Positions 23,901 to 38,400 of a DNA stretch of 64,000 nt are shown here, piece after piece. Numbering within the stretch: the first letter of the stretch is position 1; the number at the start of each line of letters is the position of its first letter. Below the pieces are notes generated by a model that was given only the letters and a program-made list of their open reading frames with translations, did no database searches and was not told where the DNA came from. The position numbers were made by a program, and so were the translations under genes. The stretch is taken from positions 494,986 through 558,985 of the forward strand of contig SRSI01000069.1 of assembly GCA_005656395.1 (NCBI GenBank). Reading direction: 5' to 3'. Source of the stretch: Strongyloides papillosus (Eukaryota; Nematoda; Chromadorea; Rhabditida; Strongyloididae).

Positions 23901-24124
23901 AAGAGTGTGTTTATATATAAATTTATTTCGGAAGTTTCTTCAAATCGTGTCCTTCTAATTTTATCACTCATATATTCTTTCTCCCATGCCCACTCCCTCT
24001 CTTTTATTTCTTTCTCTCTCGGTTATCATAAACATTTCCTATTCTATTCTTTCCTTCTCCTATTACTCTTATATACATATCATCAAACATCACATAATTA
24101 ATAACATCATACATAAACTCAATC
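20973..24124. other. intergenic, no gene seen
   Basis: About 3.1 kb of AT-rich DNA between two minus-strand genes. It presumably holds the promoter of the membrane-protein gene and 3' signals of the gene at 24125. Short open frames here lack splice or composition support. Confidence 0.55.
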
Positions 24125-24898
24125 TCATAAACGATTTCTAGCATTTCCTGAAACTTTCTCAATTGCCTGCAACAAATAATCAGTACACTCCTTCGGCAAT
24201 GACGTATCATTTGCCAGGATATGCCTTGCACTTAAAAGTTTATCTAAACATGTCTGGAATTCTGAGATGCACTCTGTTACATGCTTCGTCATATCTGAAA
24301 TAAAAAACAAATTATCATTTAATTAAATACACATTTTTGGTGATTAAATATTTTGGTCATCCTTTTAATGAAAGATATGTGTTATTTGAATTTAATATAT
24401 ATAATTATTACATTCAATTAATTGCCCTTGGCTTCTTATTTCCGTTTCAGTAAGTGGAGGTAGACATGAATAGTAACTGGAACGTAGTGGGTACCTACGA
24501 AAGGGTGTTGGTTGGAGGCGATTTTTGATGTATCTTGGTTGATCGTAGTGTGGAGTTGTTTCTTTTGGATTTGTATTGTTGTTGTTGGTATCGAAGTATG
24601 AGGATCTTTTAGGAGTGTCGTCGTGGCAGAAGGTGTGCCTCCTATCGATGAGGATGGAGGAATCAAAGACGGGTCCGGAGATGGAGAATCTTTTACGGAT
24701 ATCATTACCAGTCTTAGTGGAAGGGCATCTCCTTAAAGTAACACTCCTAACTTTCTCCTCAAAATCGTCATCATTACATTTCCTGTAAAAAGGAACTCTA
24801 ACCTCAAATTTAGGAGAATAGTTCTCATCAATCTCATACTTCAAAATCTCGGGATGATCAGCAAAAGTTACTGAACGCCTCTTAAAAATAGAATTCAT
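24125..24898 (-). CDS. 218-residue protein with RVxF-like PP1-docking motif; possibly MABP1 C-terminal exons
   Basis: Two exons, 24412-24898 and 24125-24294, join in phase (GAA T + AT ATG) to give 218 residues. The start MNSIFKRRSVTFADHPEILK contains RSVTF, which fits the RVxF docking consensus for protein phosphatase 1; whether it binds PP1 is not known. The middle is polar and rich in Asn, Thr and Pro. The last 55 residues look like a two-helix segment (TECISEFQTCLDKLL ... DYLLQAIEKVSG), resembling the C-terminal helical region of MAPKBP1/WDR62 proteins. An acceptor-like TTGTTTTTAG lies 20 bases before the ATG, consistent with an independent trans-spliced gene. I could not join it in phase to the WD40 gene exon ending at 26470. 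Confidence 0.65.
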
Positions 24899-26458
24899 TT
24901 ATCAAAACAAAAGAATCCCTAAAAACAAGACCAATAAAATACAACATTCATTAAAAATTAGTAATAAATCAAGTTTAAAACTATAAATAAACTACAAAAC
25001 TTAATTACAGCATATAAAAAAGATACAATAATAATATACTGATATCATTACTATTATCATAATTAATTAAATTACAGAGGGGGAGTATTATTAAATATAT
25101 AAAAAGTTAAAATTAATGTCAATAAAATTTGAAGTGTTCATAAAAATTGTTATAAAGGTTAATTATATTGTGGTTTTTGGTGGTGATTGTAGTAGATATA
25201 GAATCCACCTGTATATCTCTCTTTTGTCCCTTAACAATAATGTTAGCACATACTTAATAATATTATTAATTATATATAATATATACCTACTTGACATTCA
25301 CTTTTTGTTATCTTTTATATCAATCTTTTTCTATTTCATTGATACAATATTATTGTTATTTATATAGTTGAAAAGATATAGTTTGCAAATAAAAATACTT
25401 ACAAAAATATTTAGTTTTTGTTATTAAAGGAAAAAAGAGTAATTGATAAGAGAAAAATAAAACTATTTTTTAAAAGTTATAATACATCATGATTGACAAC
25501 AAAAGACATAATGGTGATGGAGGATTCACATCATGACGAGTTTGGTATATAGGAAAATTCATTTGGAGAAGATAGATATGTTTCTCACTTATATTAGGAA
25601 TAATAATATTTTAAGACGTCAAAAATAATATATATCTTCAATATAAAAGCCTTTGTCATTTGTAAATAGATGACAATTGATATGGATGGATGAATGTGGT
25701 GACTTTTCCCTTATAATATGTAAAATTGTGTACAAAGAATTAATTTGGGATATTATGAATATTTATATCAAAATATGTCTGCATATATATACACACGCTA
25801 TGACGTTTTTATGTAATCTTAAAAGGTGCTATTAATTTCAATTAGCATCATTAAAAAGGAAAATCAAACATAATATCTAGGTACGATACCAAAAAACTAG
25901 AAAATTAAACTATTTTTTACAAATAATTAGGAGAATAAATTCATACTTTCCCTCTTAACTCATAAACATTTAATCATACAATAGAAATAAATATAGCATG
26001 AATGATTGTTATATATCATTATGCCCTTTGAATAATATTATCAATGAATGGAACTATAAAAGAAAACACTAATAATAGTAATAAATAAAAAAAAAGTTAA
26101 CTTAAAAGTAATAGACATCAATGACACATGAAAAATTTTTTTCCTCCTAAATAACAATAATTAATCTCTTGCTGAGAAGTATATTTGCATATAAAAGATT
26201 TTCTCCTTATAACAATACTTTTCTTTAACTATTATCATTAACCATAACCATGAATCTTTGCATTTCTCTCCTAAATAATGTGTATTGCAAATATTTTTTA
26301 TTATACCCCTTCATCTGTTACGCAATCAAAAATCCAGCTTTGTAATTTGAGAAAAACTTTAAATAATATTAATTGAATTGTATATAATATATATATTATA
26401 TCAAATAACTTGCTTCATTAATTTGTTCTTTTATTTTTAATCTCATTAATTATTTTAA
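24899..26458. other. gene-free stretch between the WD40 gene and the 218-residue gene
   Basis: No coding exon is supportable on either strand. The acceptor-like AG at 24919-24920 (minus strand) gives frames that stop at once if joined to the upstream donor at 26469. This is either an intergenic region or a long last intron with an exon I missed. Confidence 0.5.
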
Positions 26459-29400
26459 TTAAAACTTACTCTGAGCTGCAGGAGTTGTTGCTACGAAATC
26501 TACCATATTATTGGTGTTTGTTGGTGGAGGAATCATACTAACACCAGGAGATCCTTCTTCCTCCAGTTTCTGTGCAAAGTAATTGGATCCCTTCCTCCCG
26601 ACACCATTACTATTAGGTGTAAATCTCCTAAACTGATTCGAGGTAAACGATTTAGGAAGACCCTCTATCGTGGTTCGGGATCCCAAATTACTATACGAAT
26701 TATTATCACCCTCTGTCGGAGTTTGTGGAGTGGAGGAGGTCGTTGAACTAGTATTCTTGGATGAGTAATTTGTATTCAAATACCCACCCGTATATGGCGA
26801 TTGGTTGGTGGAGAATGACGCTACATCAGATGCATTACTGTCCGAGTCACCACTGGTGAGACCTTGATCTAATCTCGAATATAATCTATTTTTTGGTTGA
26901 CTTCTCTCAACCCTCTTCTGGACGGCACCTTTTCTTAGTTTGTTTGATGTTATTGAGAAGTAACTTCCGTTTATGTTGTTCTCATCATTTGACTCCTTCT
27001 CAAATTGGTTGAATGTATCATTGGTATATAAGGAGGGATTCGTCAAATCCGGTTTACTACTCCTCTGGAGATTCTTGATAGATGAACTAAATCTACTACC
27101 ACCACCCATTCCCTGTCCATTCTTACTACTCACCCCCTCAATATTATTAAACTCCTCATCCTGTAAGTTGGTTGCCGATTTTGCTAGTGATCTAGATCTT
27201 TGACATTTGAGATCAGGAGACTGTTCCTGGTACCTTCCACCAATATTTATTGAATTCGTGACTGTCGTCAATTTTAGATTTCCTATCGAACGAGATCTTA
27301 ACATGTTAGAATTTGAGGTGGTTGAGAGACTACTAGTGGTAGTGTTCTCATCCTCCTTACGATCCTGATCTTCTAAGGCCATCGTCAAGGCTAAATTCTC
27401 CTGGGACTTCCTTAATTTGTTACGTATCTCCGATAATTTACTGAGGGCCGTGGAACTTTGACCTAGTGTGGCGGAGGAGAGGGTTCGGAGGTTGGATTTT
27501 GATGAGTACATTGATTTACCTCCTCCTCCCAGGGTGGCGTTGGAGTCTCTCCTCCTGTTTTGGTCGGTTGCCATTAACTCTTGGTTTAATGCCAAAGTTG
27601 AGGGACTTTGGGAACGACTTCTTAAGTGTAAGGGTGATTGAGTGTAATTTCCTGGTGGAGCTGAAAAATAAAAATATTAGTAATCAAATCATTAAAAAAA
27701 TTAATTGTTAATTAAAGCAGAGAACATAACAAAGGCGTGCGAGTTGTAAGTGAGTAATAAAACGAAAAAAGAAATAACTATAACCTTTGGTAGAATCTTT
27801 TCCTTCTAACATCTGAATTTTCCTCCTAACATTAATTCCAGTCTTACTATTATTATTATTATTGTTACAACTAATATAAGAGTTAGACAAAATTGATGAG
27901 ACATTAGAACTCCTACTAGGAGTACTATGATTAGATAATCTCTTAGCAGATGATAAATTTTGCAAAATATTATTAGTGTTAGTCCTCGGAATGATAAGGC
28001 TTTTAGACATCATATCTTCAATAGCTGCGATATTAATTGAAATCTCTGAAAATGTTAGAAAAGGCAATAGGATGATAGAAAATTTGGGAAAAAAGTAAGC
28101 ATGAAAAAAGTATTACTCCAAAAAAGGGTATACAAAAAAGATAGAGACCCAGGAGGAAGAATAAATTAACAGCAAAACTTACGTCGTTTATCGTTACCGG
28201 AACCACGAAGATTTTGTGTAGAACCATGAAATAAAGAAGATTGACGTCTTCCAGCGCTAGAGAAACAAGATAATGAAGTTTTCCTCTCTGATCCGGGACT
28301 GGAAACAGAGTTAGAATCACTATTATTGAATCGTTTAGATATACTATTCCGAGTAGTATTTGGTTCTCTCCTGAATTGAGAATAACTTGTCGGGGTAGTG
28401 ACCACCATACCTTCTCCACCATCATCCATTCTTTTTAGTTTGTTGTTTTCAAGAATCTGACTACGAAGATTCATAGTTGAGGCACGGGGAGTAGTTGTAG
28501 ATAGAGATGGTGAGTTGTTTCTTTCATCAATCATCTGTTGTCTAATGGAACCTAGAGATTTCGAATTTGACATTGAACTACTTCCTGGGTTTTGAGGTTG
28601 CTGATAGGGTGGTGGATAAAAGGTGTTTGGTGGTGGTGGAGTTTGATGTGACATTGGAGTGATGTTGTTTTGTTGGTATTGGGAGTTATTTAAGGCACCC
28701 CACCTTCTTCTGGGAGGTTTTGGACCATTTGATCCTCTATCATTTGGGTGTTGCTCACTATGGTGTATGTTAGACATAGAACGACTAGCTATGTATGGGT
28801 GGTGTTGTAAATGATTTTGTGTAGCTGTATTCAACATTTCACCTAAAAAAAAAACAAATAATTATCAATACATACAAATATGAAAAGACTAGAATAAAAA
28901 ATAACCACATAACATCTCTATTATGTATGATAAAAAGAAAATAATGTATATGAAAACAACATTAAACAGAAATGATAGTCTCATATAATAAAGTGTAAAT
29001 AACACACATTCTTATCAAGGCAATCGAAGAAGTTTGTTAAGAATATAAATGTACATAATAAAAAAACTAACCATTAATATTAATAGAAGTATCTTGATTT
29101 CTTTGTGGTAATGCTTTAACACTATTAAAATTGATGGATGGCGATTGGGATATGTTATTTTTGTCTTCCGTAAAATTTATCTCCACTGGACGTAATGTTT
29201 CTTGGTTCGGAATACGTTGTAAAAACGGCTTGTCTCTATAATGGTGATAAAAGTATAATTATTGATAATTAATTTTTAATTTATTATTTTTTTGTTTTTT
29301 AGGAAGGTTTTTTGTTTATTTTTTTACTGTTTATAGGAGAATAAATAAAATGATGTATAGGTGGGTAGTGTAAACTGTAATATAATATATTTTCTTTATA

Positions 29401-32400
29401 AAAAAATTAATTGTCACAAAAGAATATAGAGGGAATTTAAACAAATAAATAGATGTGTTATGTTTAGCACATTAAAATATTTTATATACAACAAAATAAA
29501 AATTGTCCTTTGACTATGTGTGCTGATTGATCATGTAATAGTATTACAAATCACTTAACTTAATCTTTGTTTAAATTAAATATTAAGAAAGTATACAAAA
29601 AAAAAGTATTTCGAAGGTATATTATCTAATCTTTAGTAAAAGGTACAATAGATAATATTTCTATTATTGTAACAAAATTCCGTAAAAATATATATTTTAT
29701 GTGAAATATACACTACAACAGTTAAATGGATCAAAAATGACATTTCTTTATAGTATTTATTATAATTAGAAGAGTACTTGATCATATCATTTTATAAAAT
29801 ATATTATTATTCAAATGAACTATATAATTTTAATATTTAAAATGATGGGAAAAGTTAAAAGAGTATATTTATTATAAATAAATATATTTGTATAATATAT
29901 ATAGAATTTTAATAACTTTATACTTTTCTTTTGGTAAAAATTCAATCAATGACTAAAATATTGTTTTGTAATTGCATATAGATTATTATAATAAAAAGAA
30001 ATTGATTTTTATTAGTTAAATTGTTGGAGATGGAAATATAAAATCAGTACATAGAAGGTTGGGGTGTTTATATTACTATAAACAAAAAGGAAAAAAGATG
30101 CCTATAAATATATATTATAATTGTTTTCTTCCAAACAACATTACTATCACATTTTTATAGTTTTAAAGAATAAATATTACAATTTTATTATTGTAATTAT
30201 ATTATTCTGTTTGTGTTATATGTCATTTTATTACTAATATATACAAATAATATTTGCATAACATGTCAAGCATCTTTATGATCTTTAAAATATGAAATTT
30301 TTATCTATCATAATGACTTTGGTGCTTTTTAATAAAAATAATCTAAATAACTTACCGATTATTGAGATTATCTTGAATAATGATATTTGGATTTTGTTGT
30401 ATTCCTACTCCGCTATCAAGGTCGTCCTCGTCCCCAGTGATTTGGACGGATGTGATCGAACCAAAGTTACTTCCTCCCTGGATTTGATTCTGAAAATAAA
30501 AATACTCTTTTGTTATGTGTATTTGTACAAAAAAAACAATACCTTTTTACTCCCAACAACTGAAGCCGAATCTGATGCAGACTCAATAACACTATCCGGT
30601 GATATACTCCTAAAAAACAATAAAATAAAAATAAAAAATCCATAATTTCAATACAAAATTAACATTCCAATAAAAATCACCATTTCAAAATCAATTATAA
30701 ATAGAAATTTATTATCTTTTCCATTTTCCAACTAAATCATATAAAACTTAATGTATTAGATATATCATTTACAAATGAAATAATAATAGTCTTTTAACAA
30801 CAATCTCATACCACTATGACACTTCTCTAATATCTTTTCTTATATATAGTCATTTACCTCTAAAAACCCATTCAGAAACGGGTCATGATAATCATTTAAA
30901 ACAGTAGAGAAAGGCAAAAAAAAATAACACGCAAAAGTATGTGTATATAATAAAAATAAAGATAAGAAAAAGGGTTTTTAGATAGAAACAAAGGTTTGAT
31001 ATAAAATATAATTAAGATTGTTAAAAAAGAAAAACCTTTTTAACTTAAAATTTGATGACACGGCATCTTTATAAAGATTTTTACAACTATAAAGATATAA
31101 AATGGTTGTCTTTAATTAAAAAGAGGATAAAAATATGTGTAATCATTTATCTTTGGACGTATGTGTCTCCACATATTATAATTAAACACTCTTTCAAAAT
31201 AACATAAACTAATTGTTTTATCAAAAAATTTTATAATATGTTTAATGTTCAACCTATCATTATATATATGTACACCCACAAAAATATCTTACAGATCTCG
31301 AAATTTTGTTTCTTTATCTTTGAAATATTAAAATACTAAAAAATTAATAATACTATCAATTGTAATATTACTCTAAAGTTTATATTTATAATAAATAGAT
31401 ATATCTCTTTTGTTATACACTACATATATGAGGTAAAAGAAAAATCATCTATCAACATATAAAATGTTTTTGTATAAAATAAATACCTATAAAATCTATA
31501 ATATAATAAAAGTTAAATGTCCAGTTTTGTTAGTATATACTATAGGGTACCTGATAAATTTTAAATATATGCTTGTTTTGAAGGTACATAGTTTGAGACT
31601 TAAGTAAATATCTATATATCTATAACACAATTGTTTCTAATTTACTCCTATAGAAGTAAAAGAAAGGTGATTTAAAACTATCAAATATAGACTTTTTAAA
31701 TGATATGGAATGTTTAAGCTTTCAAGATAGATAGAGATATTGTTTATAGAATGAGTAATGTAAATACAAAGTTCATTCCAATCAAATATGTTATGGCATT
31801 TTGTAGTGAAATATAGATAGATTGTCTTTAATTAAAAGTAAAGATCAAAGATATATTATTTAATAATAAAAAGTCTAGTACACTTATATATATATTTAAA
31901 TCTTTATATATAAATTCTATCTTCTCACTGAAATACTATCCAATATCCTCAAAAAAATTGGAATATAAAATCATTTAAATATGTAAGACTAATGACTTTA
32001 TAAATTATATCACGATGATCGGTCAAAAAAAGATTAATATTCAAATTGATTAATTGTACTTTTGATTAATTAATACACATAAAATGGTGGGAAAATATTT
32101 TTGCTATATTCAAAAAAAAACATTAAAACTAACCTGTCACTGTTACCATCGAAATGTTTATTAACAATAACCTCCTCATCCATATCAATGGAATGCCTAC
32201 CATCATTAGTAATTTTTCCTAATTTCAAATACATTTTCTTTGTCAACTGGTTAGACAATCTCCAAACATAAATACAACCACTGTATGAAACCAAAATTAT
32301 TCTCCTAAAATTTACAATAAATGATTGCTCAAAACACTATTTTTACATATATATATTATGACAGAAAGTTAAATAAACACATCTATACTTTTTTATTACA

Positions 32401-35400
32401 ACTTCTAACAGCTATTGTATAAAAAATAGATGCGCAATACACTCTCTTACTCATTTTTAAGAAACATTTTAAGAGGTAAATGTTATTGAAACTTACTTGC
32501 AATCCGGTGAAAAAGAAACAGAGGCTATCGAGTCAGACTGTCCACCCAAAACCGCTACACAACTACCTGATGACATTTCAATTATATAAGTATACCTATC
32601 TGAGCAGGTGATGGCAGAGTAGGAACCTGATGGATCAAGGGAAATCTTTGTTACCTGCCCTTGGTTGGAGATTGTTCCTTTTATTACGTTCATCTCTTTT
32701 CCTGTCTTAGAGAGGACACGGATTGTTTTATCATGGCATGCTGCTGTAAGGTTACCTGATGGTGATAAGACTACGCTATTTATACCAGAGTTACAAGATA
32801 TCTGAGTTTGCCTCTCCACTGTTATCTCGCTCATTTTTGTGTCTTTGATTACCTTACTAATTATAACCAACTTATCAGCTGCTGCTGTGTATAAAAAGAG
32901 ATCATTGTTATAATTAGTAAATAGTAATGATGTAACTGTACTGGAGCATTCTTTTATGATATAGAGATGTGAATATTTATTTGTTGGATCAAATAGGTGG
33001 ATGTTTCTGTCCCGAGATGCTGTTGCAAATAGGTATGGTGTTGATGAGTCATCGTGTCTTGAGTATTCCATACACCTTACTTCGTCATCGTGTGCCTCGC
33101 ATTCGAAGATTCTTTCGAAATTGACCTTTGTCAAATCTAACACAACAACGTTACCATTCCTAAAACCACCAGCTAATTCTCTACCATCAGGTGATACCTT
33201 CAAGCACCTTATCCCCGTCTGTGTTTCAAGAACATCCGAAGCAACAGTCGTAAAATTCTTCCTAGGTTGTTCATTCAATATATCATACGACTCACAAAAA
33301 TAAATCGTCTTCTTAAGATCCCTAGAACATATATTATCACCTATCGAGGGTTTCTGTGGCATCAAATCATTCCTCTGTATATTCCATACACGTATCGTGT
33401 CATCAGCACCACAAGTAAAGAAAGTATTCGGTGACAGGTACGGTGAATCATGAAAAGGATATATCTCCAACCCAAAAACAGCACCAACATGAAAGTTGGA
33501 TGAGGCCACTTTTTTAACAGTCAAATCATTAGAGATTCCCCAAGTGTAGTATGATCTATCGGAGTAGAAAGCTGTTAAGTAATTACTTTTCTTCCAAAAC
33601 ACCATCGAATGGACATTAGGATACCTACTGGTAGGTGGATGAGATTTATGATTAAAAAAGGAGATATCTTTAATGATCTCCGGATCACACCCTAACCAAT
33701 GTGGTTTAGGGAGTCTGGTGACCTTTTGTAGAGTATCAATGTCATAAACTTCTATATCGCCATTATCACACCCCATAAATAACCAATTATCACTGATCGC
33801 CAGGGAGTATGGTACCATCTCCTCTGTTTCGTAGGAGTTAATTAGTTTTTTATCTTGAAATTCAATCAGTTGACGGGTACTTGTTAATGCGAAACACCTG
33901 TTGTTTGAGGCGCAAACGACATCTGTGAATGTGTTGTTTCTTTTGTCGCTTAGGATGGCACTCCTGCCTTGGAGGATTCCTTTCATTTCATCTGGTTTTG
34001 AGAGGTTCCAGAATTTCACATGCCTCACACCGACAGTAACGAAATACTCTCCATTTTCACTGACATCAATGGCACAGATATGGGATGTTAGATTGTTCTT
34101 TGCAACGATGGCCTCTTGTCTCCAGTTCCATACGGCAATTGCTTTGTCGTGTTGATTACCAACGGATATGAGTAACTCATCATCATTACTAAATTTGACA
34201 GCACCAATTCCCATTATATGGTGTTTCAGCTCAACAACCTCCTTACCGACAAATTTTCCCTCTGTATTCAGGACCTCCCATACTCTTATTTTCGGATCAT
34301 GTCCACACTCACCAGTTGCCAGGAACCGTCCATTATTCGAGAAGTGTAAAGCCGATATGTTATTCTTGGTTGCCCCTATAAGATGTGCCTCAACTCCTGT
34401 CCTAGGGTTATACAAAATAACAGTTGAACTGGAAAAAGGTAAAATTAAAAAATAATATTTCTTGTCAATAAGATTTTCTTTTGTCACCGTCTATTTATAC
34501 ACACCATAACACACACATATATATTCATATATTTATCATCATAATCCCCGTTTTTTAGAAAAAACTTTTTATGTAATATCTATATAATTTTCGTTTTAAA
34601 AAGAATTATTTTTTCTAAAACTTTTATATATATATAATGTCAAATAGTATTATTATGATTTTTATGAAAATAATAAAAGCTAATACATTATTTTAAAGTT
34701 TCACTCCTTGATCAGAATGATAAATAATAAATTTTAGATTTGTGAATATAATAATTCTCTTTGTGATGATAAAAATTTCTGTTCATTCATTTGTGAAATA
34801 TGATTTTTGTATAAAGGAATGATTGTGTTATGTTATGAATGAGATGATAAAAGATAATAAATAATAGTAGAAGGAGAGTTATTATATTTTTATTAAAAAG
34901 TAAAAACTTACCCTGCTGGGTATGCTATTGTACCTGATATTTGATCTATAGCTATTGAAGCTGGACATGACGTTGATCCGAGGACTCTTTCTAGCTTTGC
35001 CTGTAATGAAAGGATGTTAATAAATATTTATCATGAGGTGGGGATTTAATTTTTTACCATTAATAGATTTAAATTTTTTAGTTATATGTTTTATGTATTA
35101 TTTTTATCAATTTTTATATTCCAGATAAAAAAATTGTTTCACTTGACAGAACCAATGAACGCCATAAATTTCAATGGCTAAAAAATAATAGTCATAAACA
35201 ACGTCAAAGAGAAGGAATAGATATATATAAACTAAAAATACAATTAATTAAAAACCGAAACTCTTCACTAATAAATTTCTCCTTGATACAAATCGTAAAT
35301 CAAGAAAATACAAAATGAAATTAAAGAACAATCACAAACAAATATATTAATTTTCACACAAAGACTAAAATAATACACTATCAATAGAGAAGTTAAAGAA

Positions 35401-38400
35401 TTAACTACCAAAAATTCTTGAAAATATTAAAAAAAAATAGTCTAGATTTTTGTGAATGGGAATGTATTGTAGAATAATCATATTTACTATCCTTCTACCA
35501 TAAAATTAAGAGAGGTACACACAAACAGTTAATGGGGATAAAAAGTAAAGAGGAGAATCAAAATTTGTAGGTTTTAATAAATATATGTAGATGGTGTAAG
35601 AATGGTTCTGAGGAAAGGGGTGAGTTGAAGAACCTGTCTTGAGGATGAATTTATATACATACTATTAGGATGTCCTATTATCATACACTAGATTCATACA
35701 AAAGTTTTATCACCTTCTAGATGTTACATAATAATATAGGAGCATCATCTCTTTATAACTCATCTCAGGTGTTTAATAACTGAATTCATTAAATAAATAT
35801 CATAATATTTCTATAATTTCTGATTTTTATATACACTATTAGCAATAAAAAGACGAAAGAATATATAATATGATTGATAATAACAATAAAATAGCGAAAA
35901 ACTTTTAAATATATTTATATAAACGTAGACTTTTTTTAATGTATTTCAGAAAATAATCTAAGATCAATGAGGAGGCGATGAGTTTTTTTTCGTCAAAAAT
36001 AATACATATATTTTCTTGCTCACCATTAAAAATATATATACACGATATATGCATATGTATTTTCCTTACAAATACAGTGCATTACTTTTTTCGAAATATT
36101 AAACAATTTTATGGCTAGGGGTGATTGTGTTGAATAAATAATGATACAAAGTGTGAAAATTGTGTTTTTATTTGTGATAGGGTGAAATGATTAAAATATG
36201 TATTATTTATCCGAAAATTTATATGTATATATATAGATCATGAAGCTACTATCATTAGAGGAAAAATTAATACATCTAGATTGGGTAATGTAGTAGAAAA
36301 TTAATTCTTATTTTTTCTACTCCAAAATTAGCGATAAAAAAGAAGTCGTTAATAGTTTGGGAGATTATCTTTTTTATAACTTAAGAAAGTGACAATGAAA
36401 AAAAAGAAATTAGAGGGTAGGGAATGAAATTAATGGTAGAAAATTTAATTTAATTTCCCTAATAAATGTATTTTAAAGTATTCATTATAATGAAATTTTT
36501 TTTACTACCATACATAAGAAGGTAAATCAAACTTGATCATAATGAATTTATGAGTATTTTAATGGAAGACCATTTAATGAAACTTTAATGATTAGCTGTA
36601 GCAGAAATGGAATGATATAATAATAATTATTATTATATATATATGTATATATAATCAACAAAAAGGACAGAAGATGGTTTAAAAACAAATTTTTAAAGTG
36701 ATTAGTTACATATATATATAACGTATACACTATATATACATATATTATATGTATTCTAGAAGGAGAAAAGATACAAATAATAATATGAAAGAAATGTTAA
36801 AATATTTAATGCATCAATAATTCTTCATCTTAAAAGTTTCCAAAAGAAATAATTTATATGTTATATATGTTAATAAAATGTATGATGATATATTATAATA
36901 ATTTATATAGTAATTTGGTACCATTCACCCCCCTGTAACAAACAAAGAAGATATCAACCTTTTACTCCTTTTTTAGAAGTTATTTATAATTATAATGATA
37001 TAATTGTGATAAAAAGAGATGTAAATTAAGGAGTATGGCACGATGCATTAATGTATGATGGGGGAAAGAATTTAAATGGTAATTCATAACAATTACTAAT
37101 AATAGTTAATAACTATACATATCTTAATAATAGAAACAACCAAAAACATTTCCACAATCTACTTTCTAAAAACACAAGGAAGTAAAAGACAAAAACAAAA
37201 CAAAAAAAAACCAAATTGATCACACTACTTTTTCCCCCCAAATTCCATGCAATCTTCACAACAAATTATGGTGTAATTAATCAACATACAAAAATTCCTT
37301 CAACACCAATATAAATTATCAAAAGAAACAATTTTTTTTCCAATTACTTTCAATGATAACAGATGTCAAAAGAAAAAAGATGCATCTAGTTACTTAATAC
37401 AAAATTTTCTTAATCATCAAGGTGTGCGCGATAAAAATTTAACCCAAGATAAAGAGGTATATAATTTTGTGATATAGTCAAAAAGGATGGAGACAAAAAT
37501 AAAAATTGTTAAATGTAAATAAAAATTAATGAATTTTAATTATACTACACGAACCGTTAGAGGATGATATTTATACGTATATGTGGAGATGTATTGGTAG
37601 ATAAATAGTAAATCTGTAAGTTTATTTTCGCGTTGTAAGGAAAATGTAAAAATTTATGTATTCCACTCTATGGTGGTGGTGTAAGTATAATTGAAGATGA
37701 CAATTATTGCTTATTATTAATATTAATTGAAATAATCAGGTGAGTGATGTTATTTAAAAGTCTCTTATATTTATATATTTAAACATATATGAGGAATATA
37801 GGTGTATTTTTAGTTCTCCAAATACATGGAAGGAATGTAATATATGAAAATAAGAATATATGTAATAAAATTGATACAGATTATTTACATAAAACTAGAA
37901 TCTTTAATCAAGAGAACAAAATTTTAATTTCTTAATCAAAAAAAAATTATTTTCCCTTTTTTACAGTTACACACAACTAAAACCCAACCCTCTCTATCTT
38001 CCACATTTTTTGGAGATATTTTTTTCATCCACAAAAAACAATCAAGACATATATATATATTTTAAAAATATATATAATTAGAGCATCATGTAATAATGTT
38101 TTGAAGTTTGTCATGGTCAATTTAACATAGAAAAAGAAAGACACTTACATTAATTATTTCAACAATTAAGGAATCATCATAAATTCTATTTCCATTTATC
38201 TCTTCATCACAGATCTTCAGCAAACTCCTGTTAATTTTGTTTTTTAATTCTTCTTCATTATCTATTGTTGTTATGATACCATTTATATATCCTCTTTTTG
38301 TTTTACTATCGTTTTCATTGTTACTCATCTGAATGGATTTAGAATCAATATTTAAGGTCGTTATGTAAGTATTGGTGGGATCAAACATTATGTTGCTCCT

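Noticed and set aside
25116..25367. Forward 83-residue hydrophobic open frame
   Set aside because: Composition is what translated AT-rich DNA gives; no supporting signals.
24898..26470. Direct splice of the WD40 exon ending at 26470 to the exon at 24898
   Set aside because: Each visible acceptor gives an early stop in the required phase; kept as two entries.
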